From Candidatus Annandia adelgestsuga (GTDB taxonomy: Bacteria; Pseudomonadota; Gammaproteobacteria; Enterobacterales; Enterobacteriaceae_A), in assembly GCF_003956045.1 (NCBI RefSeq), contig NZ_CP026513.1:244363-308362 (forward strand): 64,000 bases of DNA. Reading direction: 5' to 3'. Position 1 is the first letter of the stretch. Each line of letters opens with the position of its first letter. A program made the translations under genes and the position numbers. Of this stretch, positions 29,441-39,579 are shown piece by piece. Below the pieces are notes generated by a model. It had not been told where the DNA came from. It made no database searches and worked only from the letters and a program-made list of their open reading frames with translations.

Positions 29441-30523
29441 TTAAATTTTAAAAAAATATTGTATAATATCTCCATCTTTTATAACATATTTTTTTCCTTC
29501 TAATTTAATTTTTCCCATTTTTTTGACACCATTTTCACCATTATATTTTATAAAATCTTTATAAGATATTACTTTTGCTCTGATAAAACCTTTTTTAAAA
29601 TCAGTATGAATTTTTTTAGAAGATTCTAAAGCATTAGTTCCAATTAAAATTGGTCTTGAACAAATTTCTTTTTTACCAACTGTAAAATAAGTATGCATAT
29701 TTAATAATTTAAAACTATAAGTTATTAATTTATTTAATTTTGATTCTTTTAATTTTAATTCAAAAAGTTTTTTTTTTTTTTTTTCATAATTATTTATTTC
29801 TGAAATTTCTAATTCTGTTTTAGCACAAATATTAATAAATATATTTTTTTTTTTAATAAATTTTTTTTTTAATTTTTTAAAAATTTTATCATTTTTAAAA
29901 AAATTTTTATCACTATTTATTACATACATCATAGGTTTTGAGGTTAAAAAGTTAATACTATTTATATATTTTGTTTCTTCTTTCTTAAAAATAATATTAT
30001 TTAACATTAAACCATTTTCTAAATTATATAAACATGTTTCTAATAAATATTTATTATTTTTATAATTTTTATTTTTTTTATTTAAATATAAAATATTTTT
30101 TTCACATAATTCAATATCTGATATTATTAATTCATCATTAATAATATTAATATCTTTTATTGGATCTATTCTATTATATATATGTTGTATATTTTGATCT
30201 TTAAAAAACCTAACAACATGTATTAATATATTTACTGATCTTACATCATTAAGAAATTTATTACCTAATCCGTTTCCTGAAGAAGCTCCTTTAACTAATC
30301 CAGCAATATCAATAAATTTTATATTAGTAGGAGTTATTTTTTTAGAATTAACAATTTTTTGTATTTCAATTAATCTATTATCAGGTAATAAAGAAAAACC
30401 TATATTAGGTTTAATAGTACAAAATGGAAAATTAGCAGCCATAGCTTTAGATTTAGTTAAAACATTAAAAATAGTAGATTTACCAATATTAGGTAATCCT
30501 AAAATACCACATTTTAATCCCAT
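29441..30523 (-). CDS. ychF: Ribosome-associated Obg-family ATPase YchF
   Basis: A 360-residue YchF (E. coli 363), a universally conserved P-loop protein that prefers ATP. GLPNIGKSTIFN, NFPFCTIKPN and DIAGLVKGAS match the G1-G3 motifs. The C-terminal TGS domain is seen in TYFTVGKKE, HTDFKKGFIRAKVI and YVIKDGDIIQYFF. It is transcribed after pth, in the E. coli order. Confidence 0.96.
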   Translation of the reverse strand: MGLKCGILGLPNIGKSTIFNVLTKSKAMAANFPFCTIKPNIGFSLLPDNRLIEIQKIVNSKKITPTNIKFIDIAGLVKGASSGNGLGNKFLNDVRSVNILIHVVRFFKDQNIQHIYNRIDPIKDINIINDELIISDIELCEKNILYLNKKNKNYKNNKYLLETCLYNLENGLMLNNIIFKKEETKYINSINFLTSKPMMYVINSDKNFFKNDKIFKKLKKKFIKKKNIFINICAKTELEISEINNYEKKKKKLFELKLKESKLNKLITYSFKLLNMHTYFTVGKKEICSRPILIGTNALESSKKIHTDFKKGFIRAKVISYKDFIKYNGENGVKKMGKIKLEGKKYVIKDGDIIQYFFKI

Positions 30524-30572
30524 ATTTTTACCTAAATTTATATTTTTAAAATTATTATATTTTAAATTATAA

Positions 30573-31154
30573 TTAATTAATTTTAAAATAATTAATTTTT
30601 TTTAAAATATTTATATCTTTTTTTTTAAAAAAAATTTTTGTATAATTAATTAATACATTTATAGAAGTATTAATTAAAAATTTTTCATATTTTAAAGGAT
30701 AACTTAAGACAAATTTTGATATTTTATTTATTTTTTTAGGACGTCCTATTCCTATACGTATTCTCATAAAATTATTATTTTTAATTTTATATATAAATTC
30801 TTTTAAACCATTATGACCGCCATGATAACCATTTTTTTGAAATTTGATTATTCCTGGAAATAAATCTAAATCATCATGTATTATAATAATATTACTAATA
30901 TCAATTTTATAATAATTAATAATATTAATTATTTGTAAATAATTAATATTCATATATATATTTGGTATAAATAAATATATTATATTATTAAAATATGTAA
31001 TTTTTCCTAAAAAATTATTTAAATTTCTTTTTTTTTTAAAATATTTTTTATAAATATTAATTATTTTATATATATACCAAGTACCAATATTATGTCTTGT
31101 AAATAAATATTTAATTCCAGGATTAGATAAACTTATAATTAATTTAATAATAAT
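30573..31154 (-). CDS. pth: Peptidyl-tRNA hydrolase, probable AUU start
   Basis: Pth recycles peptidyl-tRNAs released by drop-off. The frame is open from 31154 to 30573 (193 residues, E. coli 194). LIISLSNPGIKYLFTRHN contains the catalytic His region, followed by FIPNIYMN, IHDDLDLFPG (catalytic Asp), GGHNGLK and RIRIGIGRP. The first ATG (30951-30953) lies far inside the protein, after conserved residues. The N-terminus aligns with MTIKLIVGL only if translation begins at one of two adjacent ATT codons (31154 or 31151). AGGA stands 4 or 7 bases upstream. I prefer an AUU start over N-terminal loss because the upstream region is fully conserved. Confidence 0.9.
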   Translation of the reverse strand: MIIKLIISLSNPGIKYLFTRHNIGTWYIYKIINIYKKYFKKKRNLNNFLGKITYFNNIIYLFIPNIYMNINYLQIINIINYYKIDISNIIIIHDDLDLFPGIIKFQKNGYHGGHNGLKEFIYKIKNNNFMRIRIGIGRPKKINKISKFVLSYPLKYEKFLINTSINVLINYTKIFFKKKDINILKKINYFKIN

Positions 31155-31158
31155 TAAA

Positions 31159-31162
31159 TCCT
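31159..31162 (-). promoter_or_regulatory. Shine-Dalgarno for the AUU start of pth
   Basis: AGGA on the minus strand, 4 bases before ATT 31154-31152 and 7 bases before ATT 31151-31149. The second spacing is better, but the first gives the exact E. coli length. No ATG, GTG or TTG occurs in this frame in the region. Confidence 0.5.
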
Positions 31163-31181
31163 AAAATAATTTATAAATTTT

Positions 31182-31267
31182 GGTGAAGTGTCTGAGAGGA
31201 TTAAAGAATACGTTTGGAAAACGTATATATGTATTTCATATCAAGGGTTCGAATCCCTTCTTCACCT
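31182..31267 (+). tRNA. serW: tRNA-Ser (anticodon GGA)
   Basis: An 86-nt class II tRNA. The acceptor is GGTGAAG / CTTCACC, the anticodon stem TACGT / ACGTA has loop TTGGAAA, there is a long variable arm, and the T arm has GGTTCGAATCC. The anticodon GGA reads UCC/UCU. The discriminator position is T rather than the usual G. Four bases separate it from the stop of the convergent prs. It has been inserted between pth and prs relative to E. coli. Confidence 0.95.
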
Positions 31268-31270
31268 TTT

Positions 31271-32224
31271 TTATATAATATTTTTAAACATTTCTGAAAT
31301 AGATTTTTCACTATTAATTTTTATTATAGATTTTGCTAAAATTTTTGATACAGTAATAACTTTAATTTTATCTATATTATTTATTTTTTTTTTTAAAGGA
31401 ATAGTATCACAAACTATAATTTTATTAATATTAGAACATTTTAAATTTTTTATTGATATTCCTGATAATATAGGATGTGTTATATAAGCAAAAATGTTAT
31501 TTGCATTATTCTTTTTTAGGGTTTTAGCTACTTTACAAATAGTATTACCGGTATCTATAATGTCATCTACAATAATACAATCTCTATTATTAACATTTCC
31601 AATTATATGCATAATTTTTACTTTATTATTTTTAGGTCTACGTTTATGAATAATAGCCATATCTAAATCGTTTAATGATTTTGCAATTGTACGTGCGCGT
31701 ATTACACCACCAATATCAGGAGATATTATAATAGGATTTTTTAAATCTGTTTCAAACATATTTTTAGTTAAAATAGTTCCACTAAAAATATTATCTACTG
31801 GAATATCAAAAAAACCTTGAATTTGTTCTGCATGTAAATCTATTGTTAAAATACGATCAACTCCTACATTTGATAAAAAATCAGCTATAATTTTTGCAGT
31901 AATTGGTACTCTTGCAGAACTAGTTTTTTTATCTTGACGTGCATATCCAAAATATGGAATTACTGCAGTAATTCTACCCGCTGATGCTCTTCTTAATGCA
32001 TCAACCATAATTAATAATTCCATAATATTATCATTTGATGGATAACAAATAGATTGTATAACAAAAATATCTCCACCACGAACATTTTCATTAATTTTAA
32101 CACTAATTTCACCATCACTAAAACGACCAACAGTAGCTTTACTTAATTTAACTTTTAAATATTTAGATATTTTTTTTGATAATATAGTATTTGAATTTCC
32201 ATTAAATAAATAAATATTTTTCAT
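31271..32224 (-). CDS. prs: Ribose-phosphate pyrophosphokinase
   Basis: Prs makes PRPP for purine, pyrimidine, histidine and NAD synthesis. The 317-residue protein (E. coli 315) has [26 protein letters not shown], the catalytic-His region [20 protein letters not shown] and the PRPP loop [11 protein letters not shown]. It is one of the better conserved genes of the window. It diverges from prfA across 150 bases of A/T-rich DNA. Confidence 0.97.
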   Translation of the reverse strand: MKNIYLFNGNSNTILSKKISKYLKVKLSKATVGRFSDGEISVKINENVRGGDIFVIQSICYPSNDNIMELLIMVDALRRASAGRITAVIPYFGYARQDKKTSSARVPITAKIIADFLSNVGVDRILTIDLHAEQIQGFFDIPVDNIFSGTILTKNMFETDLKNPIIISPDIGGVIRARTIAKSLNDLDMAIIHKRRPKNNKVKIMHIIGNVNNRDCIIVDDIIDTGNTICKVAKTLKKNNANNIFAYITHPILSGISIKNLKCSNINKIIVCDTIPLKKKINNIDKIKVITVSKILAKSIIKINSEKSISEMFKNII

Positions 32225-32374
32225 AACTATAATATATACCTTAAAATTGTAATTTATATTTTTATTTTAGAAAATATAAATATTTTAAAAATATTTTTTT
32301 TAATTTAATAAAATTAATACATATTAAAAAATATTTTAATTAAATTTAGTTATTAAAAATAAATATTAAAAAAA

Positions 32375-33442
32375 ATGAAAAATTTTATTATAAATAAATT
32401 AGAATATTTAAAAAAACGTAATATTAAAATTGAAAAATTATTTTTTAAAAAATTATTAATAAAAAATAAAAATAAATTTAAAACAGTTTCAAATGAATAT
32501 TACTATTTAAATAATATAAATATATTATTTGAAAAATGGAAAAAAAAAAAAAAAAAAATTAAAAAAATATTTTTATCTTTAAATAAAAATAAAAATAAAA
32601 ATAAAATAAAAATAATAAATAAATATATTAAAAATATTAAAAATAAAATATATGAGTTATTATTACCTAAAAATTATAAAGATAAACTAAATTGTTTTGT
32701 AGAAATTAGATCTGGAACTGGTGGAAATGAAGCATCCATATTTGCAGGTAATCTTTTTAAAATGTATAATAATTATGCAGGATTTAAAAAATGGAATGTT
32801 GAAATTATAAATATAAATAATGGAGATCATGGAGGTTTTAAAGAAATTTTGATCAAAATAATAGGAAAATGGGTTTATAAAAATTTAAAATTTGAATCTG
32901 GAGGTCATAGAGTACAAAGAGTTCCTGAAACAGAAACTCAGGGAAGAATTCATACTTCAACATGTATTATAGCTGTAATACCTATAACACCAGAAGTTAA
33001 TAAAATTAAAATAAATAATAAAGATTTAAAAATAGATACTTTTAGAGCTTCGGGGGCTGGTGGACAACATGTGAATACTACAGATTCCGCTATTAGAATA
33101 ACTCATTTACCTACAGGTATTATATCAGAATGTCAAGATGAAAGATCTCAACATAAAAATAAATCAAAAGCTTTATCTATTTTATATTTTAGAATTTATG
33201 CTGCTAAAAATGAAGAAATTAATAAAAAAAAAAATTTAATAAGAAAAAATCTTTTAGGTAGCGGTTCAAGATCAGATAGAAATAGAACATATAATTTTTC
33301 ACAAGATAGAGTAACTGATCATAGAATAAATCTAACTATATATCGTTTACATGATATTATAGAAGGTAAATTAGATTTATTAATTAAACCATTAATAGAA
33401 AAATATAAAAATAATAAATTAAAAAAAATATTTAAAATATGA
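32375..33442 (+). CDS. prfA: Peptide chain release factor 1
   Basis: RF1 reads UAA and UAG stops. The 355-residue protein (E. coli 360) has the GGQ motif within [11 protein letters not shown], the codon-recognition region [14 protein letters not shown] and [14 protein letters not shown]. An in-frame run of 19 A (32540-32558) encodes six lysines and the first base of an Ile codon, without breaking the frame. The gene ends in TGA that overlaps the prmC start (ATGA), so the two are translationally coupled. The TGA stop implies that RF2 is encoded elsewhere. Confidence 0.96.
   Translation: MKNFIINKLEYLKKRNIKIEKLFFKKLLIKNKNKFKTVSNEYYYLNNINILFEKWKKKKKKIKKIFLSLNKNKNKNKIKIINKYIKNIKNKIYELLLPKNYKDKLNCFVEIRSGTGGNEASIFAGNLFKMYNNYAGFKKWNVEIININNGDHGGFKEILIKIIGKWVYKNLKFESGGHRVQRVPETETQGRIHTSTCIIAVIPITPEVNKIKINNKDLKIDTFRASGAGGQHVNTTDSAIRITHLPTGIISECQDERSQHKNKSKALSILYFRIYAAKNEEINKKKNLIRKNLLGSGSRSDRNRTYNFSQDRVTDHRINLTIYRLHDIIEGKLDLLIKPLIEKYKNNKLKKIFKI
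32540..32558 (+). repeat. 19-base A homopolymer inside prfA
   Basis: The longest single-base run I found inside an intact gene. It lies in the N-terminal domain of RF1, a tolerant region, and is in frame. RNA polymerase slippage here would yield a fraction of frameshifted mRNAs. Confidence 0.9.
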
Positions 33443-34269
33443 TTAAAATAAAAAATTTTTTAAAAAAAATGTGTATTAAATTAAAATATATTAAAAATCC
33501 AATATTAAATTCTAAAATTATTTTAAGTAATATTATTAAAAAATCAATTAATTGGATTAAAATATTTAATAAAAATAAAATTAATAAAAAAAAAATAAAA
33601 AAAGTAAATAAAATTTTAAAAAGAAGAAATAATGGTGAACCTATTGAATATTTATTTTACAATTGTGAATTTTGGTCTTTATTAATAAAAATTTATCCTA
33701 TTACAATTATACCAAGAAAAGATACAGAAATATTAGTTGAAATTATATTAAGAAAAATATGTTGTAAAGATATAATATTAGATTTAGGGGTTGGTAGTGG
33801 TTCGTTAAGTTTATCATTAGCTAATGAAAATAAAAATATTAAAATAATTGGTGTTGATAATATTAAAAAAATCATTAAATTATCTAATAAAAATGCAATA
33901 AATTTAAAATTAAAAAATGTATTATTTTTACATAGTAATTGGTTTTCAATATTTAAAAAAGAAAAATTTAATATTATTATTGGTAATGTACCTTATATAA
34001 ATATATATGATTATAATTTAAATAATTTATCTTTAAAATTTGAACCTATTAATTCAATGATATCTAAAAATAAGGGTTTAAAAGAAATTAAATATATTAT
34101 AAAAAAATCTAAATTTTATTTATATAAAAATGGATGGTTATTTTTAGAACACGGTTTTAATCAAAAATTAAAAGTTAAATATTTTTTTAAAAAATATAAT
34201 TTTCTAAATATTAAAAGTTATAATGATTATAATAAAAAAAATCGTATTACATTAGGACAATATATTTAA
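33439..34269 (+). CDS. prmC: Release factor glutamine methyltransferase
   Basis: PrmC methylates the GGQ glutamine of release factors. The 276-residue length matches E. coli (277). [12 protein letters not shown] and the SAM-binding [16 protein letters not shown] are conserved. The catalytic NPPY motif reads NVPY, an unusual change in the substrate-glutamine pocket. The start overlaps prfA by four bases, so enzyme and substrate are co-expressed. hemA, between which they lie in E. coli, is absent. Confidence 0.94.
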   Translation: MIKIKNFLKKMCIKLKYIKNPILNSKIILSNIIKKSINWIKIFNKNKINKKKIKKVNKILKRRNNGEPIEYLFYNCEFWSLLIKIYPITIIPRKDTEILVEIILRKICCKDIILDLGVGSGSLSLSLANENKNIKIIGVDNIKKIIKLSNKNAINLKLKNVLFLHSNWFSIFKKEKFNIIIGNVPYINIYDYNLNNLSLKFEPINSMISKNKGLKEIKYIIKKSKFYLYKNGWLFLEHGFNQKLKVKYFFKKYNFLNIKSYNDYNKKNRITLGQYI

Positions 34270-34332
34270 AAAATATTAAAAATAAAAATAATAAATATTA
34301 TTTATAAAAATAATATTTTAAAAGGATAATTT

Positions 34333-35748
34333 ATGAGAAAAACTAAAATAGTTTGTACTATAGGGCCTAAAACAGAATCTATTTATATGTTAATTAAATT
34401 GTTAAATATGGGTATGGATGTTATGAGATTAAATTTTTCTCATGGAGATCATAAAGAACATAACTTAAGAATAAATAATCTTCGTAAAGCAATAAAAAAA
34501 ACTAATAAAAGAGCAGCTATTTTATTAGATACTAGGGGACCTGAAATTAGAACAATGAAATTAGTAAATGGTAAAGATGTTAAATTAAAAAAAGGTCAAT
34601 TTTTTAAATTTACTATTGATCAAAATTTTATTGGTAATAGCACTAAAGTGGCTGTAACATATAAAAAATTTTTAGATGATTTAAAAATAGGTAATTTAGT
34701 TTTATTAGATGATGGTTTAATTAAAATGAAAGTAATAAATGTTAATAAAAAATATGTTTTTTGTTCTGTATTAAATGATGGAGTATTAGGAGAAAATAAA
34801 GGTGTTAATTTACCTGAAATTTCTATTAAATTACCAACATTATCTGAAGTAGATAAAAAAGATTTGATATTTGGTTGTAAAAAAAAAATCGATTTTGTAG
34901 CAGTTTCATTTGTAAGAAAAAAATCTGATATATTAGAAATAAGAAAATTTTTAGATAATAATAAAGGTAAAGATATTAAAATTATATCTAAAATTGAAAA
35001 CCGAGAAGGTTTAAAAAATTTTTTAGAAATATTAAATGTATCAGATGGTATTATGGTAGCACGTGGAGATCTTGGGGTAGAAATACCTTTAGAAGAAGTA
35101 ATTTTTGTTCAAAAAATGATGATTAAAAAATGTAATGAATCATTAAAAGTAATTATTACAGCAACACAAATGTTAGATTCTATGATAAGAAATCCAAGAC
35201 CAACTAGAGCTGAAGCTGGTGATATTACTAATGCTATAATGGATGGAACTGACGCAGTAATGTTATCTGGAGAAAGTGCTAAAGGAAATTATCCATTAGA
35301 ATCTGTATCTACTATGAAAAAAATATGTATTAAAACAGATAAAATAATTAAACCTAAAATATATATTAAAAATAGTAAATATAAAAATTTAATATTTCTT
35401 GAAACTATTTGTTGTGGTGCTGTAGGTATATCAGAAAAAATAAAAATTAAACTTATTATAATTGAAACTTCAAGTGGTGTTTCAGCTATGGCTTTAAGAA
35501 AATATTTTCCTAAATCAATGATTTTAGCTTTAACTTACAAAAGAAGAGTAGCTAATCAATTAATATTAAGTAAGGGAATAATTTCTAGGGTTATTAAAAA
35601 AAAAATATCTCAAAATAATATTTATAATATAAGTAGAGAAGAATCATTAAAAAGTGGGTATGCTAAATTAGGTGATATTGTTATAATTATATCTGGAATT
35701 TGTAAATTAAATAAAAAAATTCATAATATTTCAATTCATACTTTATAA
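34333..35748 (+). CDS. pykF: Pyruvate kinase I
   Basis: A 471-residue pyruvate kinase matching E. coli PykF (470) better than PykA in MRKTKIVCTIGPKTES, LLDTRGPEIRTMKL and GENKGVNLPE. Catalytic and metal-binding motifs MRLNFSHG, IISKIENREG, VARGDLGVE, ITATQMLDSM and NPRPTRAE are intact. It makes ATP and pyruvate from PEP. A strong AAAAGGA ribosome-binding site precedes the ATG. Composition is less AT-biased than average, suggesting high expression. Confidence 0.96.
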   Translation: MRKTKIVCTIGPKTESIYMLIKLLNMGMDVMRLNFSHGDHKEHNLRINNLRKAIKKTNKRAAILLDTRGPEIRTMKLVNGKDVKLKKGQFFKFTIDQNFIGNSTKVAVTYKKFLDDLKIGNLVLLDDGLIKMKVINVNKKYVFCSVLNDGVLGENKGVNLPEISIKLPTLSEVDKKDLIFGCKKKIDFVAVSFVRKKSDILEIRKFLDNNKGKDIKIISKIENREGLKNFLEILNVSDGIMVARGDLGVEIPLEEVIFVQKMMIKKCNESLKVIITATQMLDSMIRNPRPTRAEAGDITNAIMDGTDAVMLSGESAKGNYPLESVSTMKKICIKTDKIIKPKIYIKNSKYKNLIFLETICCGAVGISEKIKIKLIIIETSSGVSAMALRKYFPKSMILALTYKRRVANQLILSKGIISRVIKKKISQNNIYNISREESLKSGYAKLGDIVIIISGICKLNKKIHNISIHTL

Positions 35749-35768
35749 AATATTTTAATATTTAAATT

Positions 35769-37136
35769 TTATTTTTTTTTATAATATTTTTTTGAAACAG
35801 GAAAATTTTGTAATTTATATATATGATAAGTCATCATTATTGCAGAAGAAGTTAACCCAATTATAAAACCATACCAAAAACCTTTTGGACCTAATGGTGG
35901 TATAATAATATTAGTTAATGATAATATGTATCCTAATGGTAAACCTAAAATCCAATAAGAAAAAAATGTTATTATAAATATTGATTTAGTATCTTGATAT
36001 CCACGTAAAATACCATTATTAATAACTTGTATAGAATCAGAAAAATGATAAACTGACGTAATTAACATTAATTCTGATGCTAAATTTATTATTATTGTAT
36101 TACTATTATAAAAAGATGCTATTTTATATCTATATAAAATAATTATTGGTATAACTAAAATAGTTGTTAAAAATCCTACAAATTGAGCTGCTAAAGATGA
36201 TATTTTTGCTAAATTAGTAGCTCCTCTACCTAAATGAAATCCTATTCTAATAGTTGCGCTTGTACTTATAGATAACGGTACAACAAATATTAAAGAACTA
36301 AAATTTAAAGCAATTTGATGACCTGTTACTTCTATTACTCCCATAGGTGATATAAATAAAGCAACTAAAGCAAAAAGAGTTACTTCAAAAAATAATGATA
36401 AAGCTATTGGAAAACCTTTTTTTATTAATTTATAAATTATATTTATATTTGGAAAAATTATTTTATAATTATTTATTTTTTTTTCTTCATAAAATATAAA
36501 CATCCATATTCTTAAAGAAATAAACATTATCCAATAAATTAAAACTGTAGTTAATCCACAACCTATTCCTCCTAATTTTGGAATAAAATAATATCCATTA
36601 ATAAAAATATAATTTATAGGTATATTTAATAAAAACCCTAAAAATCCTATTATCATATTAGGTGTGGTTTTAGATATACCCTCAAATTGGTTTTTTATTA
36701 CTTGAAAATATAAATACGCAGGAACTCCGAATACTAAAATTTTTAAGTATTCTAATGATTTTTTTTCTAAAACAGAATTAATATGATGCATAAAATTAAT
36801 AATATAACTAGAATTTAATATTATTAAAATCATAAATATTGAAATTAAAGTAGCAAACCAATAAGCTTGTGATATATAGTATCTAATAAGTTTAAATTTT
36901 TTTGATCCATAAAATTTAGAAATAATAGGGGTTACAGGTAATAATAAACCATGACCAAACAAAACTATAGGTATCCAAATTGATGATCCAATAGCAATAG
37001 CTGCTATATCAGTTGTTCCAGCATTACTAGCCATAATTGTATTTGTTATTCCTATAGCAGTTTGTGATAATTGTGCAAATATAACAGGTATTGATAACGT
37101 TACTATTTTACGTATTTCTATTAAAAAAATATTCAT
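35769..37136 (-). CDS. mdtK: MATE-family multidrug/cation efflux transporter
   Basis: A 455-residue membrane protein with about twelve hydrophobic segments in the MATE/NorM arrangement (E. coli MdtK 457). Family sequence is seen in PVIFAQLSQTAIGITNTIMAS, IWIPIVLFGHGLLLPVTPIIS, GHQIALNFSSLIFVVPLSIS and GRGATNLAK. MATE pumps export cationic compounds using a Na+ or H+ gradient. Gene order pykF-mdtK-grxD-rnt follows E. coli. Retention in so small a genome hints at a physiological substrate, not drug resistance. Confidence 0.93.
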   Translation of the reverse strand: MNIFLIEIRKIVTLSIPVIFAQLSQTAIGITNTIMASNAGTTDIAAIAIGSSIWIPIVLFGHGLLLPVTPIISKFYGSKKFKLIRYYISQAYWFATLISIFMILIILNSSYIINFMHHINSVLEKKSLEYLKILVFGVPAYLYFQVIKNQFEGISKTTPNMIIGFLGFLLNIPINYIFINGYYFIPKLGGIGCGLTTVLIYWIMFISLRIWMFIFYEEKKINNYKIIFPNINIIYKLIKKGFPIALSLFFEVTLFALVALFISPMGVIEVTGHQIALNFSSLIFVVPLSISTSATIRIGFHLGRGATNLAKISSLAAQFVGFLTTILVIPIIILYRYKIASFYNSNTIIINLASELMLITSVYHFSDSIQVINNGILRGYQDTKSIFIITFFSYWILGLPLGYILSLTNIIIPPLGPKGFWYGFIIGLTSSAIMMTYHIYKLQNFPVSKKYYKKK

Positions 37137-37217
37137 AATTATTTATTTAACATATTAAAATATATTTATAAAAAATTTTAAATATATTTATAAAATTATT
37201 TTAAATTAAGGAATAAA

Positions 37218-37529
37218 ATGAAAATTTTAGAAAAAATAAAAAACCAAATTTCTTCTAATAATATAATAATATATATGAAAGGTTCTCCAAATAACCCAAA
37301 ATGTGGATTTTCTTCAAAAGCTGTAAAAATAATTTCTTATTATACTAATAAATTTGTTTATATAGATGTATTAGAAAATGAAAATATTAGATCTTTTTTA
37401 CCTCAATATTCACATTGGCCAACTTTTCCTCAAATATGGATAAATGGTAAATTTATTGGAGGATGTGATATTATAGTTAAAATGTTCAATAATGGAGAAT
37501 TAAAAAAAATGATAAATAATAAAAAATAA
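37218..37529 (+). CDS. grxD: Monothiol glutaredoxin
   Basis: A 103-residue monothiol glutaredoxin (E. coli GrxD 115) with the CGFS active site (PKCGFSSKA), SHWPTFPQIWING and GGCDI. These proteins carry [2Fe-2S] clusters and pass them to target proteins with BolA-type or A-type partners. It fits with hscA, fdx and sufA in this window. AAGGA lies upstream of the ATG. Confidence 0.97.
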   Translation: MKILEKIKNQISSNNIIIYMKGSPNNPKCGFSSKAVKIISYYTNKFVYIDVLENENIRSFLPQYSHWPTFPQIWINGKFIGGCDIIVKMFNNGELKKMINNKK

Positions 37530-37544
37530 ATTTAATATAATAAT

Positions 37545-38159
37545 TTATTTTTTTTTTTTAAATTTAAATTTATTAATTAATTTACAAAATAAAGAAGCAG
37601 TTAAAAGAGAATCATATAAAGCAGAATGTGAATATTTCATATTAAAATATAATCCAATTTTTTTACATGCTTTGAAAAGTATATTTTGTCCTATTATAAA
37701 ACTACTAATAGTAGATGTATCAAAAGTTGTAAATGGGTGAAATGGATTAATTGTAATTCCTAATCTTTCTATAGAAGACATTATAAAATTATGATCAAAA
37801 ACTACATTATGTGCAACTATAATAGAACGATTACATAAATTTTTTTTCATTTTTTTAGTAATTAATTTTATAATTTTATTAAAAGCATTATATTCACTAA
37901 TAGCTCCTCTTAAAGAACTATTAATATTTATTTTATTATGAATTAATGATTCATAATTAATTTTAGAATTTAAAAAAGGTTTAATATGAAAATGAATTAT
38001 TTGATCTTTTTTTAACCATCCATTTTTATCAATTTTAAAAGTTATTAATGCTATTTCTAATATGGCATTTATATTTGAATCTAAACCAGATGTTTCTATA
38101 TCTATAACAATTGGATAAAAACCTTTAAATCTATAATATAAATGTTTTTTTTTATTCAA
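37545..38159 (-). CDS. rnt: Ribonuclease T
   Basis: RNase T is the DEDDh 3'-5' exonuclease that finishes tRNA 3' ends and 5S/23S rRNA. The 204-residue protein (E. coli 215) has RFKGFYPIVIDIETSG (Asp/Glu metal ligands), VAHNVVFDHNF, NPFHPFTTFDT and HSALYDSLLTA (catalytic His and Asp). It converges with grxD across 15 bases. Confidence 0.96.
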   Translation of the reverse strand: MNKKKHLYYRFKGFYPIVIDIETSGLDSNINAILEIALITFKIDKNGWLKKDQIIHFHIKPFLNSKINYESLIHNKININSSLRGAISEYNAFNKIIKLITKKMKKNLCNRSIIVAHNVVFDHNFIMSSIERLGITINPFHPFTTFDTSTISSFIIGQNILFKACKKIGLYFNMKYSHSALYDSLLTASLFCKLINKFKFKKKK

Positions 38160-38289
38160 ATTTAATTCCTAATTTTTAAAAAATATATTATAATTTATGA
38201 ACTTAAATATAATTTTTTAATTTAATATTAAAAAATTATATTTATATAAAATTTAACAAATTTAAATAGTAAAATTAATATAGGGTTTT

Positions 38290-39576
38290 ATGAGTTATAT
38301 AAATATTATTAAAATTTTTAAAATGCGTAACTTACTATTTCAAATAACAAATGAAAAAATTTTAAAAAAAATTTTAAAAAATAATTATATTAATTTTTAT
38401 TGTGGTTTTGATCCAACATCAAGTAGTTTACATATAGGACATTTATTACCATTAATTTCAATAAAAAGATTTCAAAAATTAGGACATAAACCTATATTAT
38501 TAATAGGAGAATCTACAGGATTAATAGGTGATCCAAGTTTTAAAAAAAATGAAAGAAAATTACAAAATAAAATAAAAATAAAAAAATATACTAAAAAAAT
38601 TATTTTTCAAATAAATTCAATTTTAAATAAAAATAAAAATAATAATTTAATTATATTAAATAATTATAAATGGTTTAAAAACATAAATATTATTAATTTT
38701 TTAGAAAAAATTGGTAAACATTTCTTTATTAATAATATGATTAATAAAGAAATTATTAAAAATAGAATTAAAAATATTAATAAAAATATATCCTTTACAG
38801 AATTTTCATATATTTTATTACAAAGTTATGATTTTTTACATTTATATAACAAATATAAAGTATTTTTACAAATTGGAGGTTCTGATCAATGGGGAAATAT
38901 TATTTCAGGTATAAATTTAATAAAAAAAATAAATAAAAATAAAGTTTTTGGTTTAACATTACCTTTATTAATTCAATCTAATGGAATTAAATTTGGTAAA
39001 ACAGAAAAAAATACTATTTGGTTAGATGAAAAAAAAACTAGTCCTTATAAATTTTATCAATTTTGGATAAATACTAAAGATTCTGATGTATATAATTTTT
39101 TAAAATTATTTACTTTTATAAACATAGCTAAAATATATAAAATAAAAAAACAAGATAAAAATAAAAAAAAACCTATCGCTCAAACTATTTTAGCTGATAA
39201 ATTAACTTATTTAATACATGGTAAAAATAATTTAATTTCTGCTAAAAGAATTACAAAAAGTCTTTTTAACAATAAATTATCAGAAATGACCGAATATGAT
39301 TTTTATCAATTAAAACAAGATGGAATTTTTACTATAAAAATAAATTTTAATAATATAAAATATCTTCAAGAAATTTTATTAATTTCTAATTTATCTTCAT
39401 CTTATAATAAAGCTAAAAATATGATTATTTCCAAATCTATAAAAGTAAATGGAAAAATAGAATCTAATATTTATTTTAAATTTAAAAAAAAAAATTTAAT
39501 ATTTAAAAAATATAGTTTAATTTGTAGAGGTAAAAAAAATTATTGTTTAATTTATTGGAATAATTCTAAAATTTAA
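38290..39576 (+). CDS. tyrS: Tyrosyl-tRNA synthetase
   Basis: A 428-residue class I synthetase (E. coli 424). YCGFDPTSSSLHIGHL holds the HIGH motif. FTEFSYILLQSYDFLHL, QIGGSDQWGNI and KFGKTEKNTIW (the KMSKS equivalent KFGKT) are intact, and a C-terminal S4 domain follows. The start at 38290 aligns with E. coli. It converges with the RsxB remnant at a spacing of 3 bases. Confidence 0.97.
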   Translation: MSYINIIKIFKMRNLLFQITNEKILKKILKNNYINFYCGFDPTSSSLHIGHLLPLISIKRFQKLGHKPILLIGESTGLIGDPSFKKNERKLQNKIKIKKYTKKIIFQINSILNKNKNNNLIILNNYKWFKNINIINFLEKIGKHFFINNMINKEIIKNRIKNINKNISFTEFSYILLQSYDFLHLYNKYKVFLQIGGSDQWGNIISGINLIKKINKNKVFGLTLPLLIQSNGIKFGKTEKNTIWLDEKKTSPYKFYQFWINTKDSDVYNFLKLFTFINIAKIYKIKKQDKNKKKPIAQTILADKLTYLIHGKNNLISAKRITKSLFNNKLSEMTEYDFYQLKQDGIFTIKINFNNIKYLQEILLISNLSSSYNKAKNMIISKSIKVNGKIESNIYFKFKKKNLIFKKYSLICRGKKNYCLIYWNNSKI

Positions 39577-39579
39577 AAA

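Noticed and set aside
30573-30953. A truncated 126-residue peptidyl-tRNA hydrolase
   Set aside because: The same frame is open and conserved for 67 codons upstream; only a canonical start is lacking.
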